This document shows, piece by piece, positions 29,110-37,634 of a stretch of 39,609 nt of DNA. The notes below the pieces were generated by a model. The model was not told where the DNA came from, made no database searches, and worked only from the letters and a program-made list of their open reading frames with translations. This DNA is from a virus. Position 1 is the first letter of the stretch. The number at the start of each line of letters is the position of its first letter. The position numbers and the translations under genes are program-made. Location: positions 1-39,609 of the IMG/VR virus record IMGVR_UViG_3300044956_001544, one strand, 5' to 3'.

Positions 29110-30914
29110 CCACGGTCGTCTCGCTCGCCGCGTCGGACGCGTCGACCCTGGTGAACCTGCCGGATCGCAACTACGGCGGCCGGAATCCTGCGGCGGTGGC
29201 GTCCGGCTCGTTGGGCCGTCTGTACTACGTGTACTTCAATCGGTCGTTCCCGCTGGGCGCGACGATCGTGTCGGCGAAGCTGCGGGTGTACCAGAAGGGC
29301 GCGGCGTCGGGCGGTTCGCGGACGCTGTATGCGCGGCGGCTGGGTGCGGCGTGGCAGGAGTCGAAGCTCACCTACAACAACGCGCCTGCGGTCACGGGTG
29401 TCGAGTCCGAGGTGACGCAGGGCAACAGCAGCACGGACGGTCGCGTGTGGACGATCGACGTGACGGCTCAGATGCAGGCGGTCGCGGACGGTGCGCCCTG
29501 GTACGGCATCCGGTTGCGGTCGTCGATCTCGACGCTGCTGTACCTGTACGCGCGGGAGTCGGCGACGTTCCAGCCGACGCTCGAGGTCGAGTGGTCCGAC
29601 GCCCCGGACGCTCCGTCGGTGCTGTCTCCGTCGAATGGGCGGGCTGTCTCGGTCGCTCGTCCGACGTTGACGTTCGACTACTCCGACGTCGCGGACGACG
29701 CAATGACGGGCTATCAGGTGCAGACGAACAGCAGCAACTCGTGGACCTCTCCTGCGTTCGACTCCGGGGTCGTGGACTCGTCGTTGCCGATGCACACACT
29801 GACGTCGGATGTCGCGGTCGGCGCGACGTTGTTCTGGCGGGTGCGGGTCAGGGACGCGACCAATCTGTGGTCCGCCTGGTCTGATGCTGCGTCGTTCACG
29901 CGGACGGCTCGCCCGACGGTGACGATCACGAACCCTGCGGCGTCCCCGGCGAGCGTGTACGACCCGCGGCCGGTGTTCTCGTGGACGGTCACAGGCGGCA
30001 CGCAGACCGCGTTCCAGGTGTTCGTGACCGACCCTGACGACCCGACCGAGGTGCTGTGGGACTCCGGTCGCACGACGTCGGCCGTCGGGTCGGTGCAGCT
30101 TGGCGCTGGCGCGGTCCTGTCGCCCGGCCAGTCCTACCGAATGGTGCTGCGGGTCTGGGATGCGGTCGCGCGCGAGGGCACCCCCTCCGATCCGGTCTAC
30201 ACAGAGGTCGAGCGCGGGTTCACTTTCGGGCTTTCCGGGTCGGTGGCGGGCGTGACGAACTTCGACGCAGAGACGACGGCCGGCACACCCGAAGTCGTCC
30301 TGTCGTGGCGTCGCACGTCGGCGCCGGACTCGTTCACGATCGTCCGTGACGGCGTGACGGTGGCGTCGGGCCTTGAGCCGGATGACCTGCTCGTCTCGGG
30401 CACGACCTACTCGTGGACTGACACGACTGCGGCGCCGCGGGTCACGCACACGTACAGCGTGCTTGCCGTGGATGGCGGGCAGGCATCGGCGACGAACCCC
30501 ACGGACGAGGCGATCACGGCACCCGAGGGCGTGTGGCTGTCCTCGTTGGACGGCGCGTACCGGGTGAACTTGTCCAGCGATGGCGGTGAGCCGCCGAGCG
30601 CGGAGGCGTCGGAACTGTCGGAGGTTCACCGGCCGCTGGGTGCGACGAACCCGGTGCTCATCACGCAGGCGGTGTTCGGTCGTGAGGGACGATTCGCCGG
30701 CTACCTCGAGGCGTGGGCGGGTTCGACCTTTGACGCCGAGGTCGCGGCGTGGGAGGCGCTGACCGACACGAAGCGGTACCCGCGGGGTTCGACGATGGTC
30801 CTGACGTTGAGCGACACGGCCATGAAGGTGTTCATCTACGAGGTCGTGACCGGCTTCCGTAGCGAGTTCCACGACGACAAGTCGGTCGCGTTCTCCTACT
30901 GTGAGCTCCGCTGA
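29106..30914 (+). CDS. Minor tail protein with DNRLRE and fibronectin-like domains
   Basis: A 602-residue distal tail protein. Residues 1-165 match a DNRLRE domain (ASDASTLVNLPDRNYGGRN, YVYFNRSFPLGATIVSAKLR, AAWQESKLTYNNAPAV), a beta module of surface glycan proteins. Two or three fibronectin type III-like repeats follow (APSVLSPSNGRAVS, RPTVTITNPAASPAS, GVTNFDAETTAGTPEV), and the C-terminal 120 residues form the tail-joining part. It may bind host surface polysaccharide. Starts with ATGA after the tape measure. Confidence 0.85.
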   Translation: MTTVVSLAASDASTLVNLPDRNYGGRNPAAVASGSLGRLYYVYFNRSFPLGATIVSAKLRVYQKGAASGGSRTLYARRLGAAWQESKLTYNNAPAVTGVESEVTQGNSSTDGRVWTIDVTAQMQAVADGAPWYGIRLRSSISTLLYLYARESATFQPTLEVEWSDAPDAPSVLSPSNGRAVSVARPTLTFDYSDVADDAMTGYQVQTNSSNSWTSPAFDSGVVDSSLPMHTLTSDVAVGATLFWRVRVRDATNLWSAWSDAASFTRTARPTVTITNPAASPASVYDPRPVFSWTVTGGTQTAFQVFVTDPDDPTEVLWDSGRTTSAVGSVQLGAGAVLSPGQSYRMVLRVWDAVAREGTPSDPVYTEVERGFTFGLSGSVAGVTNFDAETTAGTPEVVLSWRRTSAPDSFTIVRDGVTVASGLEPDDLLVSGTTYSWTDTTAAPRVTHTYSVLAVDGGQASATNPTDEAITAPEGVWLSSLDGAYRVNLSSDGGEPPSAEASELSEVHRPLGATNPVLITQAVFGREGRFAGYLEAWAGSTFDAEVAAWEALTDTKRYPRGSTMVLTLSDTAMKVFIYEVVTGFRSEFHDDKSVAFSYCELR

Positions 30915-32092
30915 TGCTGCCGCTGACGTCGTTGACCGACGTGCAGCGCCGTGAGTACCGCGCCACGCTTGCCCGGCCGCACGAGATCAAGGTGGCGGTC
31001 CAGGTGTTGTCGAACGACCACGCGGTCCTGTCGACGATCAGCCATGTCCTTCTGGATGGTCAGGTAGACGCCCAGGTGGTTCGTCGCCAGAGCGGCGAGG
31101 TCGATGGCGTGGGCCGAAATGTGTCCCTGTCGTTCCTGGACCCGCGACAGTCGTTGTCATTCGACGCGGACTCGCCGGCCGATGGTGCGATCTACATGAA
31201 CCGCATGATCCGGGTTGTCTACTCGGTGCGCTGTCCCGGCTTCTGGGTCGACGTGCCTGTCTTCACTGGCCCCGTCGTGAAGGTTGATCGCGACGGGCCG
31301 GTCGTGAATGTCGAGGCGCACTCCAAGGACGCGTTCGCGATGGGTCAGGCGTACACGCCGTCCACCTACAAGGGGCTGAAGGTCGACGCGTTCATGGGCG
31401 TCATGGGCCGCTCGGGTGAGTCGTCCCGCTACATCGAACGTCCGGCGACGCGCGAACGGATCACCGGCGCGATGTCGGTCGCTGCTGAGTCGCGCTACTG
31501 GGATCGGGCGTTCGCGCTCATGTCCTCGGTCGACCGGCTCTGCTACTACGACGGCCGCGGCGTCCTGCGCACCCCGAAGCGCAACTACCGTCCGTCGATC
31601 GTGGTCGCGGCAGGCGATGAGGGCCTGCTGCTGTCCGAGCCGACGGTCACCTATTCGACCGATGACATGAAGAACGCGGTCTGGGTGAAGGGCGGCAAGC
31701 CGAAGGGGTCGAAGAAGGCGGTGTCGGCCCGTGTGGTCGCGCCGTCGTCGCATGCGTTGAGCCCGTACAACCTGGGCCGCAACGGTCGCCCGCACTATCG
31801 GCTCCTGGTCGAGGAGAACACGAACCTGCGGACCAACGCGAAGGCGCTCTCCCGTGCCCGGTCCCTGCTGCGTCAGCACCTGGCCCAGGAGGTCGACGTC
31901 GCGTTCGACTGCCTGCCCATTCCGCACCTCGAGCCGTGGGACGTCATCCGCGTGAAGACCGACAGGTTCGCCAGCGACGTGCCCGTCTACAGGTTCAGCC
32001 TCCCGCTGACCGCTCGCGGACGCATGACGGTCGGGCACCAGCGGCGGGTGACGGCGCCGCGAGCACGCAAGCTGACGGGAAGGGCGCGGTGA
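30914..32092 (+). CDS. Minor tail protein (tail hub-like)
   Basis: A 392-residue protein with many beta segments (AQVVRRQSGEVDGVGRNVSL, FVTGPVVKVDRDGPV-like strands, DVIRVKTDRFASDVPVYRFS). Its place after the DNRLRE protein and before the fibre is that of baseplate-hub minor tail proteins of actinophages. The ATG shares one base with the preceding stop. No enzymatic motif seen. Confidence 0.78.
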   Translation: MLPLTSLTDVQRREYRATLARPHEIKVAVQVLSNDHAVLSTISHVLLDGQVDAQVVRRQSGEVDGVGRNVSLSFLDPRQSLSFDADSPADGAIYMNRMIRVVYSVRCPGFWVDVPVFTGPVVKVDRDGPVVNVEAHSKDAFAMGQAYTPSTYKGLKVDAFMGVMGRSGESSRYIERPATRERITGAMSVAAESRYWDRAFALMSSVDRLCYYDGRGVLRTPKRNYRPSIVVAAGDEGLLLSEPTVTYSTDDMKNAVWVKGGKPKGSKKAVSARVVAPSSHALSPYNLGRNGRPHYRLLVEENTNLRTNAKALSRARSLLRQHLAQEVDVAFDCLPIPHLEPWDVIRVKTDRFASDVPVYRFSLPLTARGRMTVGHQRRVTAPRARKLTGRAR

Positions 32093-33669
32093 TGGAGTCG
32101 ACCACCGGCAGGATCACGGCGACACGATGGGTCCGCGTCGGCACGACACTCGAGGTCGACCATCCGGCTGGCTCCAGCGTGCTGGCAGTGGTCGACCCGT
32201 ACCCGTTCGACGAGGACGGCGGCACGCTCGACGTCAACGGCGTCACCTACGCCTATACCGGCTGGGACGATGACACCTCGTCCATCACGCTAGCGACAGG
32301 GCTCACCGCGGACGCGGAGGCCGGCGACGACGTGCTGCTGCTGCCGGCGGAGTCGGTCATGGTCGCGGTCGTGGTGGAGGACGAGTCGGGCGAGCAGATC
32401 GAGGCCGATGTCCGCCAGTCCGATGCGGCCGACCTGCCCGAGGGCACCTTCAATCCTGGCGTCGCGGCGACGCTGGGCTCCGACGGCGACGGCTGGGTGG
32501 TCAGCAGCATCACCGGCCGCACGCCGACCCCGGACGCTGGCCTACTCTCCGGCACCCTCCCCGACTCCACGATCGACGGCACCCAGTTCGCTGCGGATGT
32601 TGAAGAGGCGAAGGCGGGCATTGACGCGGTCCAGGAGTTCGGCTGGATCACGGCTCGCATTGTCGAGGGTGACGTGATCGCAACGGCGTTCGACGGCCAG
32701 CGGGTCCAGATCAGCATGACCGGCATTGCGGCCTACAACGACGCCGAGACGCTGACAGCCGCGTTGACAGCGGCAGACGGTGGTCTCGAACTCCAGGGTG
32801 AGTTGATTCTCGAAGGCACGACCGCCAAGATCCGCGTCGGCGCCCTTGGTGGCCGGCGGGTCGAGATCCGTGATGGCGCGGTCCTGTCGTACCAGACGCC
32901 CGACCCCAACCCGAACGTCCCGTCCTATGTCGCCGAGCTGAACGCCGGCTATCTGCGGTTCCGCCAGGAAGGCACGGCCGACGTCATCGGCGCCGTGCGT
33001 GTTCTGACAGACGGCATCCGGTTGCAGGGCGTCGAGACGGTCATCATTCAGTCGAACACGGGCGGCTCCTACGGCGACTTGCGCTTGCTCACGGTCGGCG
33101 GGTACGAAGCCGGCAAGATTCAGACCAATCAGGTCTACTCGTTCCAGGCCAGCACGAGCAACAGTCGCAGCGTCTTCGTGAACGGCAACACCGGCTATCT
33201 GCACACTGACACGTCCACACGCGACCGCAAGGACGAGATCGAGACGCTCAAGCTCGACCTGGACCACTACTTCTCCGGCCGCGCGGTGTCCTACGTCGAC
33301 AAGGAGCAGTTGCGCGCCCACCGTGCTGGCGAGAAGTGGATGACGCCGGACGGCACGGAGATGCCTGTGCCCGCTCCTGAGCGCGAGTGGGGCCGCATCG
33401 CCGAGGAAGTCCACGACCTTGGCTATCCCGAGCTGGTCGACTACGAGGACGGCAAGCCCGCGGGCCTGAAGTACCCGCGCGAGACGTCGGCGCTCTACTA
33501 CGCAGGTCAGGTCCACCACCGTGACATCGCCGCACTCAAGGCCGAGAACATGGCCCTGCGCGAGGAGCTGGCCGCGCAGAAGAAGTCTCGCGGCGACTTG
33601 GAGGTCAAGGTGACCGCGCAAGGCAAGCAGGTCGCGGCCCTCGCAAAGAAGCTCGGAGTGACGATCTAG
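32092..33669 (+). CDS. Tail fibre with C-terminal S74 intramolecular chaperone
   Basis: A 525-residue fibre. A globular N-terminus and repetitive beta-helix-like middle (for example GGLELQGELILEGTTAKIRV) end in a peptidase S74 chaperone domain: TSTRDRKDEIE carries the Ser375/Lys380 dyad, then WGRIAEEVHDLG, and a terminal trimer coiled coil (HHRDIAALKAENMALREELA). S74 domains fold the trimer and then cut themselves off before the serine. Release would leave a fibre of about 374 residues. It probably recognises the host. Confidence 0.88.
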   Translation: MESTTGRITATRWVRVGTTLEVDHPAGSSVLAVVDPYPFDEDGGTLDVNGVTYAYTGWDDDTSSITLATGLTADAEAGDDVLLLPAESVMVAVVVEDESGEQIEADVRQSDAADLPEGTFNPGVAATLGSDGDGWVVSSITGRTPTPDAGLLSGTLPDSTIDGTQFAADVEEAKAGIDAVQEFGWITARIVEGDVIATAFDGQRVQISMTGIAAYNDAETLTAALTAADGGLELQGELILEGTTAKIRVGALGGRRVEIRDGAVLSYQTPDPNPNVPSYVAELNAGYLRFRQEGTADVIGAVRVLTDGIRLQGVETVIIQSNTGGSYGDLRLLTVGGYEAGKIQTNQVYSFQASTSNSRSVFVNGNTGYLHTDTSTRDRKDEIETLKLDLDHYFSGRAVSYVDKEQLRAHRAGEKWMTPDGTEMPVPAPEREWGRIAEEVHDLGYPELVDYEDGKPAGLKYPRETSALYYAGQVHHRDIAALKAENMALREELAAQKKSRGDLEVKVTAQGKQVAALAKKLGVTI

Positions 33670-34058
33670 TGACCGCCGACGAGCCTCGTCCCGCCGAACT
33701 GTCCCGCCGTGTCGACGACCTTCGTGACGAGATGCGGACCTCGTTCCAGAACATCGGCGTGCGTCTCGACCGGATGCCGACGAACGACATCCTCCTGGCC
33801 TACCTCGCGACCCGCGACCAGGAGATGAAGACACTTGGCGAGGACGTCAAGGAACTCACCGCAGCCATCGCGCAGGAGCGAGCGGAGCGGCAGGCGGCGG
33901 TTGCGAGTGAGCGCACCGACCGCGAGAGCGCCATCAAGGAGCAGGCCGCCCGGATCGAGAACTCGCGACGATGGGGCATCGGCATCGCTCTCACCGCGCT
34001 CGGCGTGCTGGTGGGAGTAGTGACCTTCATTGTCAACGTGTCCGGGGGGACACCATGA
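33669..34058 (+). CDS. Coiled-coil protein with C-terminal membrane anchor
   Basis: A 129-residue protein: a long charged coiled coil (about 8-95, LSRRVDDLRDEMRTSFQNIG, QERAERQAAVASERTDRESA) and one hydrophobic segment at the end (WGIGIALTALGVLVGVVTFI). This layout is common just before lysis genes in actinophages and could be a holin-like or tail-tip-linked membrane protein. GTG start overlaps the fibre stop. Confidence 0.75.
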   Translation: MTADEPRPAELSRRVDDLRDEMRTSFQNIGVRLDRMPTNDILLAYLATRDQEMKTLGEDVKELTAAIAQERAERQAAVASERTDRESAIKEQAARIENSRRWGIGIALTALGVLVGVVTFIVNVSGGTP

Positions 34059-34642
34059 GCAACATCATCCGCGGCGCAAAGGTGGTAGCGGTCATCGCCG
34101 CGCTCGCCGTCGGAGCGTGGGTCGTCTCCACCATCCTCACCGTCCTGGCCGAGACCGACCGCTTCGAGAACGCCGACGCCCTGTCTATCGCCGAACGACG
34201 CGAACTGCGCGAGGCCGTGAACGAGGACCGCACGAAGATCAACCTGCTGCGTGAGCAGATCAAGGCGCTCGGCGCTGAGCCGGTCGTTGACCCTGTGACG
34301 CCGCTGCCGACGGTTGTGCGCATCCCAGGCGAGGACGGCGAGGACGGCGACGACGGCGACACAGGCAGGACCGGCGAGCGCGGTCCCGGCCCGACCGACG
34401 AGCAGATCGAGGCCGCCGTGGCCGCGTACTGCGCCACCCGGAACGACTGCACTCCGCCGCCACCAGCGGACGGCAAGGACGGCACGAACGGCCGCGACGG
34501 AAGCGACGGCGCCCCCGGCCGCGGAATCGCCTCGGTCGTCTGCACGGGCGGCCTTACGCCGATGACGTTCACCTTCACCTACTCCGACGGCTCGTCCGAG
34601 ACCGTCACCTGCGGAACCCTCGAGCCCGTCCCGGCCGAGTAG
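34055..34642 (+). CDS. Membrane-anchored collagen-like protein
   Basis: A 195-residue protein with an N-terminal membrane segment (VVAVIAALAVGAWVVSTILT), a coiled coil (ERRELREAVNEDRTKINLLR), and two Gly-X-Y runs (GEDGEDGDDGDTGRTGERGP and GKDGTNGRDGSDGAPGRG), then a small C-terminal beta domain. It probably forms a triple-helical trimer on the membrane or in the tail tip. Four cysteines in the C-terminal half may pair. A strong terminator follows. Confidence 0.8.
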   Translation: MSNIIRGAKVVAVIAALAVGAWVVSTILTVLAETDRFENADALSIAERRELREAVNEDRTKINLLREQIKALGAEPVVDPVTPLPTVVRIPGEDGEDGDDGDTGRTGERGPGPTDEQIEAAVAAYCATRNDCTPPPPADGKDGTNGRDGSDGAPGRGIASVVCTGGLTPMTFTFTYSDGSSETVTCGTLEPVPAE

Positions 34643-34654
34643 ACCCCTCGATCT

Positions 34655-34689
34655 GACGTCCCCGCCGCCCCCAGCCCGGCGGGGGCGTC
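34655..34689 (+). terminator. Strong terminator before the lysin gene
   Basis: A 13-base stem, 34655-34667 with 34677-34689, containing one T-G wobble and a nine-base loop of mainly C. It lies 12 bases after the stop. The lysin gene has its own AGGAGG ribosome site, so it probably forms a separate unit or is reached by read-through. Confidence 0.8.
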
Positions 34690-34709
34690 GCCATGCCCAG
34701 GAGGCACCC

Positions 34710-36215
34710 GTGACCCGACGCACGCCCGATCAGTACGACTGGGCCAAGCAGGAGTTCGACGAGCGCCTGCTGACGAAGCACTTCACCCGCGGGCGTCGGT
34801 CCAAGATCGGGTTCGTCGTCGTCCACCACTCCACGATCGTCGGCAAGGGTGACGGGCGAGCCAACGCGACCATGTACGCGGTCTGGCAGGAGCGTGAGGC
34901 GTCCGCGCACTACGGCGTGGACGGCGACTACGTGTGCCAGTTCGTCTGGGACCGCGACGCCGCCTGGGCGACCGGCAACAGCAACGGCAACCACGCCGGC
35001 ATCTCCATCGAGCACGCCAACGCCACGGCCGCCCCGAAGTGGACGATCAGCGAGAAGACCTGGAAGAACGGCGCGCGACTGGCCGGGCTGCTGCACGTCA
35101 CCCACAAGCTCGGCCGCCCCGTCTCGGGCAAGACGCTGCGCAAGCATTCCTCGTTCACGTCGACCGCATGCCCTGGCCCGTACATGGACTCGATCTGGGC
35201 CAAGTACGTCGCGGAGGCGCAGCGGGTCTACGACGAGGCCACGAAGCCGACCCCGACCACTCCGGCCCCGTCGAAGCCGACCGAGAAGCCGATCACCGGC
35301 ACCACGTACACGGTCGTCAAGGGCGACACCCTGGCCTCGATCGCACGACGCGCCGGCAAGTCCGTCGCCGAGCTGACCGCCTGGAACAAGCTCAAGGACC
35401 CGGCGCGCATCGAGGTTGGTCAGAAACTGGTCCTGACGAAGCCGAAGCCCACCGTCGCGCCGTTCCGGGTCATGTCCTGGAACCTCAAGAGCCCGACACT
35501 GACAGCGCCGATCTCGTGGGCGATCCGTCGCGGTCGGCAGGTCGCTGAGATCGCACGCCAGCAGCCGAGCGTCCTGCTGCTTCAGGAAGCCGGCAGTCCC
35601 AAGCACGTCAAGTGGTACGACGCCGCCCTGCGCAAGGCTCTCGACCTGGTGAACGCGCGAGCCGTCGACTCCAAGGGCTCAGGCAAGTGGCGGGCGATCT
35701 ACTACGACCCCGCCGTCTGGGAACGGGTCACTGCGGGGCTGTACAACCTTCCGGCGTCGACGCTGTACAAGGGCGACCAGAAGCCGATGGTGTGGGCGGT
35801 CCTGCGCCATCGTCAGACCGGTGACCGGTGGCTGTTCTCGTCCTTCCACCTCGAGAACGACGCGGCTGCCGACCATCACCGTGTCGCTCAGGCGCTCGCT
35901 GTGGCGGAGCACCTGAAGAAACTCGCCGCTTCCTACGACGTCGGCACCGGTCGCACGGTCGCGGGCGGTGACACGAACAGCAACTCCTGGGTGCGCGATC
36001 GAGTCCACGCGGCGACCAGCCTGCGTGACGCGTTCGACCTCGCGCAGAAGACCGCCGGCGAGTCGTGGGCCTCGCACAACGCGTGGAAGGACGCGCGCAA
36101 GGGCGCTCGGATCGACCTGATCCTCACCGACGCGCGGACGGTGCTCGCTGCCTCCCAGGCGTCCACACCGAAGGCCGCCGACCACAATCCGCAATCCGCG
36201 TACATCCAGCCCTGA
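34710..36215 (+). CDS. Endolysin: amidase, LysM and DNase I-like (EEP) fusion
   Basis: A 501-residue three-domain protein. Residues 30-175 are an N-acetylmuramoyl-L-alanine amidase (Amidase_2): zinc ligands H39, H146, C154 (HSSFTSTAC) and the AHYGVD motif with Y68. Residues 199-243 are one LysM wall-binding repeat (TYTVVKGDTLASIARRAGKS). Residues 251-501 are an endonuclease/exonuclease/phosphatase domain with all motifs: N258 (SWNLK), E293 (LQEAG), H380 (SSFHL), D421 and N423 (GGDTNSN), D469 and D491-H492 (ADHNP). The amidase cuts the wall at lysis; the third domain's substrate is unknown (DNA or an envelope phosphodiester). GTG follows AGGAGG by five bases. Confidence 0.9.
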   Translation: MTRRTPDQYDWAKQEFDERLLTKHFTRGRRSKIGFVVVHHSTIVGKGDGRANATMYAVWQEREASAHYGVDGDYVCQFVWDRDAAWATGNSNGNHAGISIEHANATAAPKWTISEKTWKNGARLAGLLHVTHKLGRPVSGKTLRKHSSFTSTACPGPYMDSIWAKYVAEAQRVYDEATKPTPTTPAPSKPTEKPITGTTYTVVKGDTLASIARRAGKSVAELTAWNKLKDPARIEVGQKLVLTKPKPTVAPFRVMSWNLKSPTLTAPISWAIRRGRQVAEIARQQPSVLLLQEAGSPKHVKWYDAALRKALDLVNARAVDSKGSGKWRAIYYDPAVWERVTAGLYNLPASTLYKGDQKPMVWAVLRHRQTGDRWLFSSFHLENDAAADHHRVAQALAVAEHLKKLAASYDVGTGRTVAGGDTNSNSWVRDRVHAATSLRDAFDLAQKTAGESWASHNAWKDARKGARIDLILTDARTVLAASQASTPKAADHNPQSAYIQP

Positions 36216-36228
36216 CGAAGGAGCCACC

Positions 36229-36423
36229 ATGCCTGCACACATCGCCGCCGCCGCCAAGTTCTACGTCGGCTTGATCGCTGCGGTCGTCACGTCCCTGCTC
36301 GCCGTCCTTGGCCCCGACTCGCGCGGCTACGACACGCTCGTGGTCATCGCTGCCATCGCCGGCGCGATCGGCGTCTACCTGACGCCGAACCGGCCCGAGG
36401 TCACCGACGAACCCGGTCAGTGA
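36229..36423 (+). CDS. Holin-like membrane protein, two segments
   Basis: A 64-residue protein with two hydrophobic segments (KFYVGLIAAVVTSLLAVLG and TLVVIAAIAGAIGVYL) and a short charged tail (NRPEVTDEPGQ). This matches the small two-span holin family (DUF7439-like) found next to actinophage lysins. AAGGAG precedes the ATG. It would open the membrane for the amidase. Confidence 0.78.
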   Translation: MPAHIAAAAKFYVGLIAAVVTSLLAVLGPDSRGYDTLVVIAAIAGAIGVYLTPNRPEVTDEPGQ

Positions 36424-36424
36424 C

Positions 36425-36526
36425 ATGCCCGTCCCTACGCCGGCCGCGCTGATCCTGCTCGGCTGGCTTGTCATCGTCGCGGCTCTGCTCGGCTGCTGGT
36501 CAGTCGCGTCGGCGGCTCTGTCATGA
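36425..36526 (+). CDS. Tiny single-span membrane protein, 33 aa
   Basis: MPVPTPAALILLGWLVIVAA continues to LLGCWSVASAALS, essentially one membrane span. Located one base after the holin-like stop and overlapping the next start, so translation is likely coupled. It could be a second holin or an antiholin. Confidence 0.6.
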   Translation: MPVPTPAALILLGWLVIVAALLGCWSVASAALS

Positions 36527-36711
36527 CCCGAGGACTGCGCCGCGAGACCTACGGCCTCGCGATCGGCGCCCTCGACACCCTCGGCGACTGGGCCGGGCTC
36601 ATCGAGTCCGCCTGCCACACCCTCTGCGACCGCCTGTGCGACCGCCTCGACCTCATCCCCACCGGCGTCGCTGAGCGCGCCCGTCTTGCCAAGGAGTCCA
36701 CCCATGCCTGA
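36523..36711 (+). CDS. Hypothetical helical protein in the lysis block, 62 aa
   Basis: MTRGLRRETYGLAIGALDTL continues as amphipathic helix with a duplicated CDRL (residues about 35-42, CDRLCDRLD). ATGA start overlap and eight-base overlap with the next gene. No family recognised. Confidence 0.6.
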   Translation: MTRGLRRETYGLAIGALDTLGDWAGLIESACHTLCDRLCDRLDLIPTGVAERARLAKESTHA

Positions 36712-37633
36712 CCTCGAGTACGTGAAGCTCACTGGCCGCCTCGGCCTGACGGTCGGCGACGGACCCGACCCCGACGAGCAGCCCGACACCGTCTGGGCTG
36801 ACGAGGGCACCGTCCGCATCATCCCGCTCAACTCGTACACGAAGGTTGCCGGCGCGACCCCGGTTCCGTGGACTGCCGGTCATGGCGTCATCGAGGCGGG
36901 CATCAACAGCGACGGGTACGTGTCGTGGTCCGGTCAGCCCTACGTGTGGCTGGTCGATCTGACGTCGGACAAGGTGAACCCGCGCATCGGCGACGGGAAG
37001 GCGACGCACCGGATCGAGTTCCGCAACGTCAAGGCTGGCGGGACGAAGGTCGAGTACGAGACGCAGAACATCCGCATCGCCGCAGACGCGGTGGACCCCG
37101 TGTCGGGCGCGGTCGACCTGACCCTCGCGCTGCCAGTGCCGACTGCTGGTGGCACGCCGATCGTCGTCGGACCTCCTGGCGTGGGTGTCGCGTCCGTCGT
37201 GCAGGACGAGCCGACGTCGTTCGCACTCGAGCTGACCAACGGCCAGACCACGGACGAGATCGAGCTCCCCGTCGGACCGGGTGGCTCTGACTCCGGCGTC
37301 GCTGGCTACATCGCCACCCCGGGCTCCGCGACCAACTCTGCGCTGTCTGCCCAGATTGCGCAGCTCAAGGTTTGGGCGCGCAACCTCGACCAGCTCATCG
37401 TCGGAGCCATCACTCGCGACGGCAACGGGGCGGCCACCAGCGCGCCCGTGAAGTGGCCCGACGGCAGTCCCGGGACCTACACGGCCACGACAGTCTCCAC
37501 GGCGTTCCCGGGCGCCGTGGACGCCTACACGGTGACCTACGGCAGCCCGGTCACCCGCACCATCACCCAGCCCGCAGTCACCCGCGAGCCCAACGGCGCA
37601 GTGACGAACCTCCCCGAACTGACGGTGGCCTGA
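36704..37633 (+). CDS. Minor tail/tip protein with beta-sandwich N-terminus
   Basis: A 309-residue protein. The N-terminal 135 residues (VKLTGRLGLTVGDGPDPDEQ, WLVDLTSDKVNPRIGDGK) form a beta sandwich; a GPPGVGVASVVQDEPTSFAL segment common in actinophage tip proteins follows; the C-terminus (ITRDGNGAATSAPVKWPDGS) is beta-rich. Linked by one base gap to the SGNH esterase gene, suggesting one appendage. Confidence 0.75.
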   Translation: MPDLEYVKLTGRLGLTVGDGPDPDEQPDTVWADEGTVRIIPLNSYTKVAGATPVPWTAGHGVIEAGINSDGYVSWSGQPYVWLVDLTSDKVNPRIGDGKATHRIEFRNVKAGGTKVEYETQNIRIAADAVDPVSGAVDLTLALPVPTAGGTPIVVGPPGVGVASVVQDEPTSFALELTNGQTTDEIELPVGPGGSDSGVAGYIATPGSATNSALSAQIAQLKVWARNLDQLIVGAITRDGNGAATSAPVKWPDGSPGTYTATTVSTAFPGAVDAYTVTYGSPVTRTITQPAVTREPNGAVTNLPELTVA

Positions 37634-37634
37634 C

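Noticed and set aside
29070-30872. 600-residue reverse-strand open frame over the minor tail gene
   Set aside because: Arg/His/Val-rich antisense of the DNRLRE tail protein, caused by high third-position GC; no recognised motifs.
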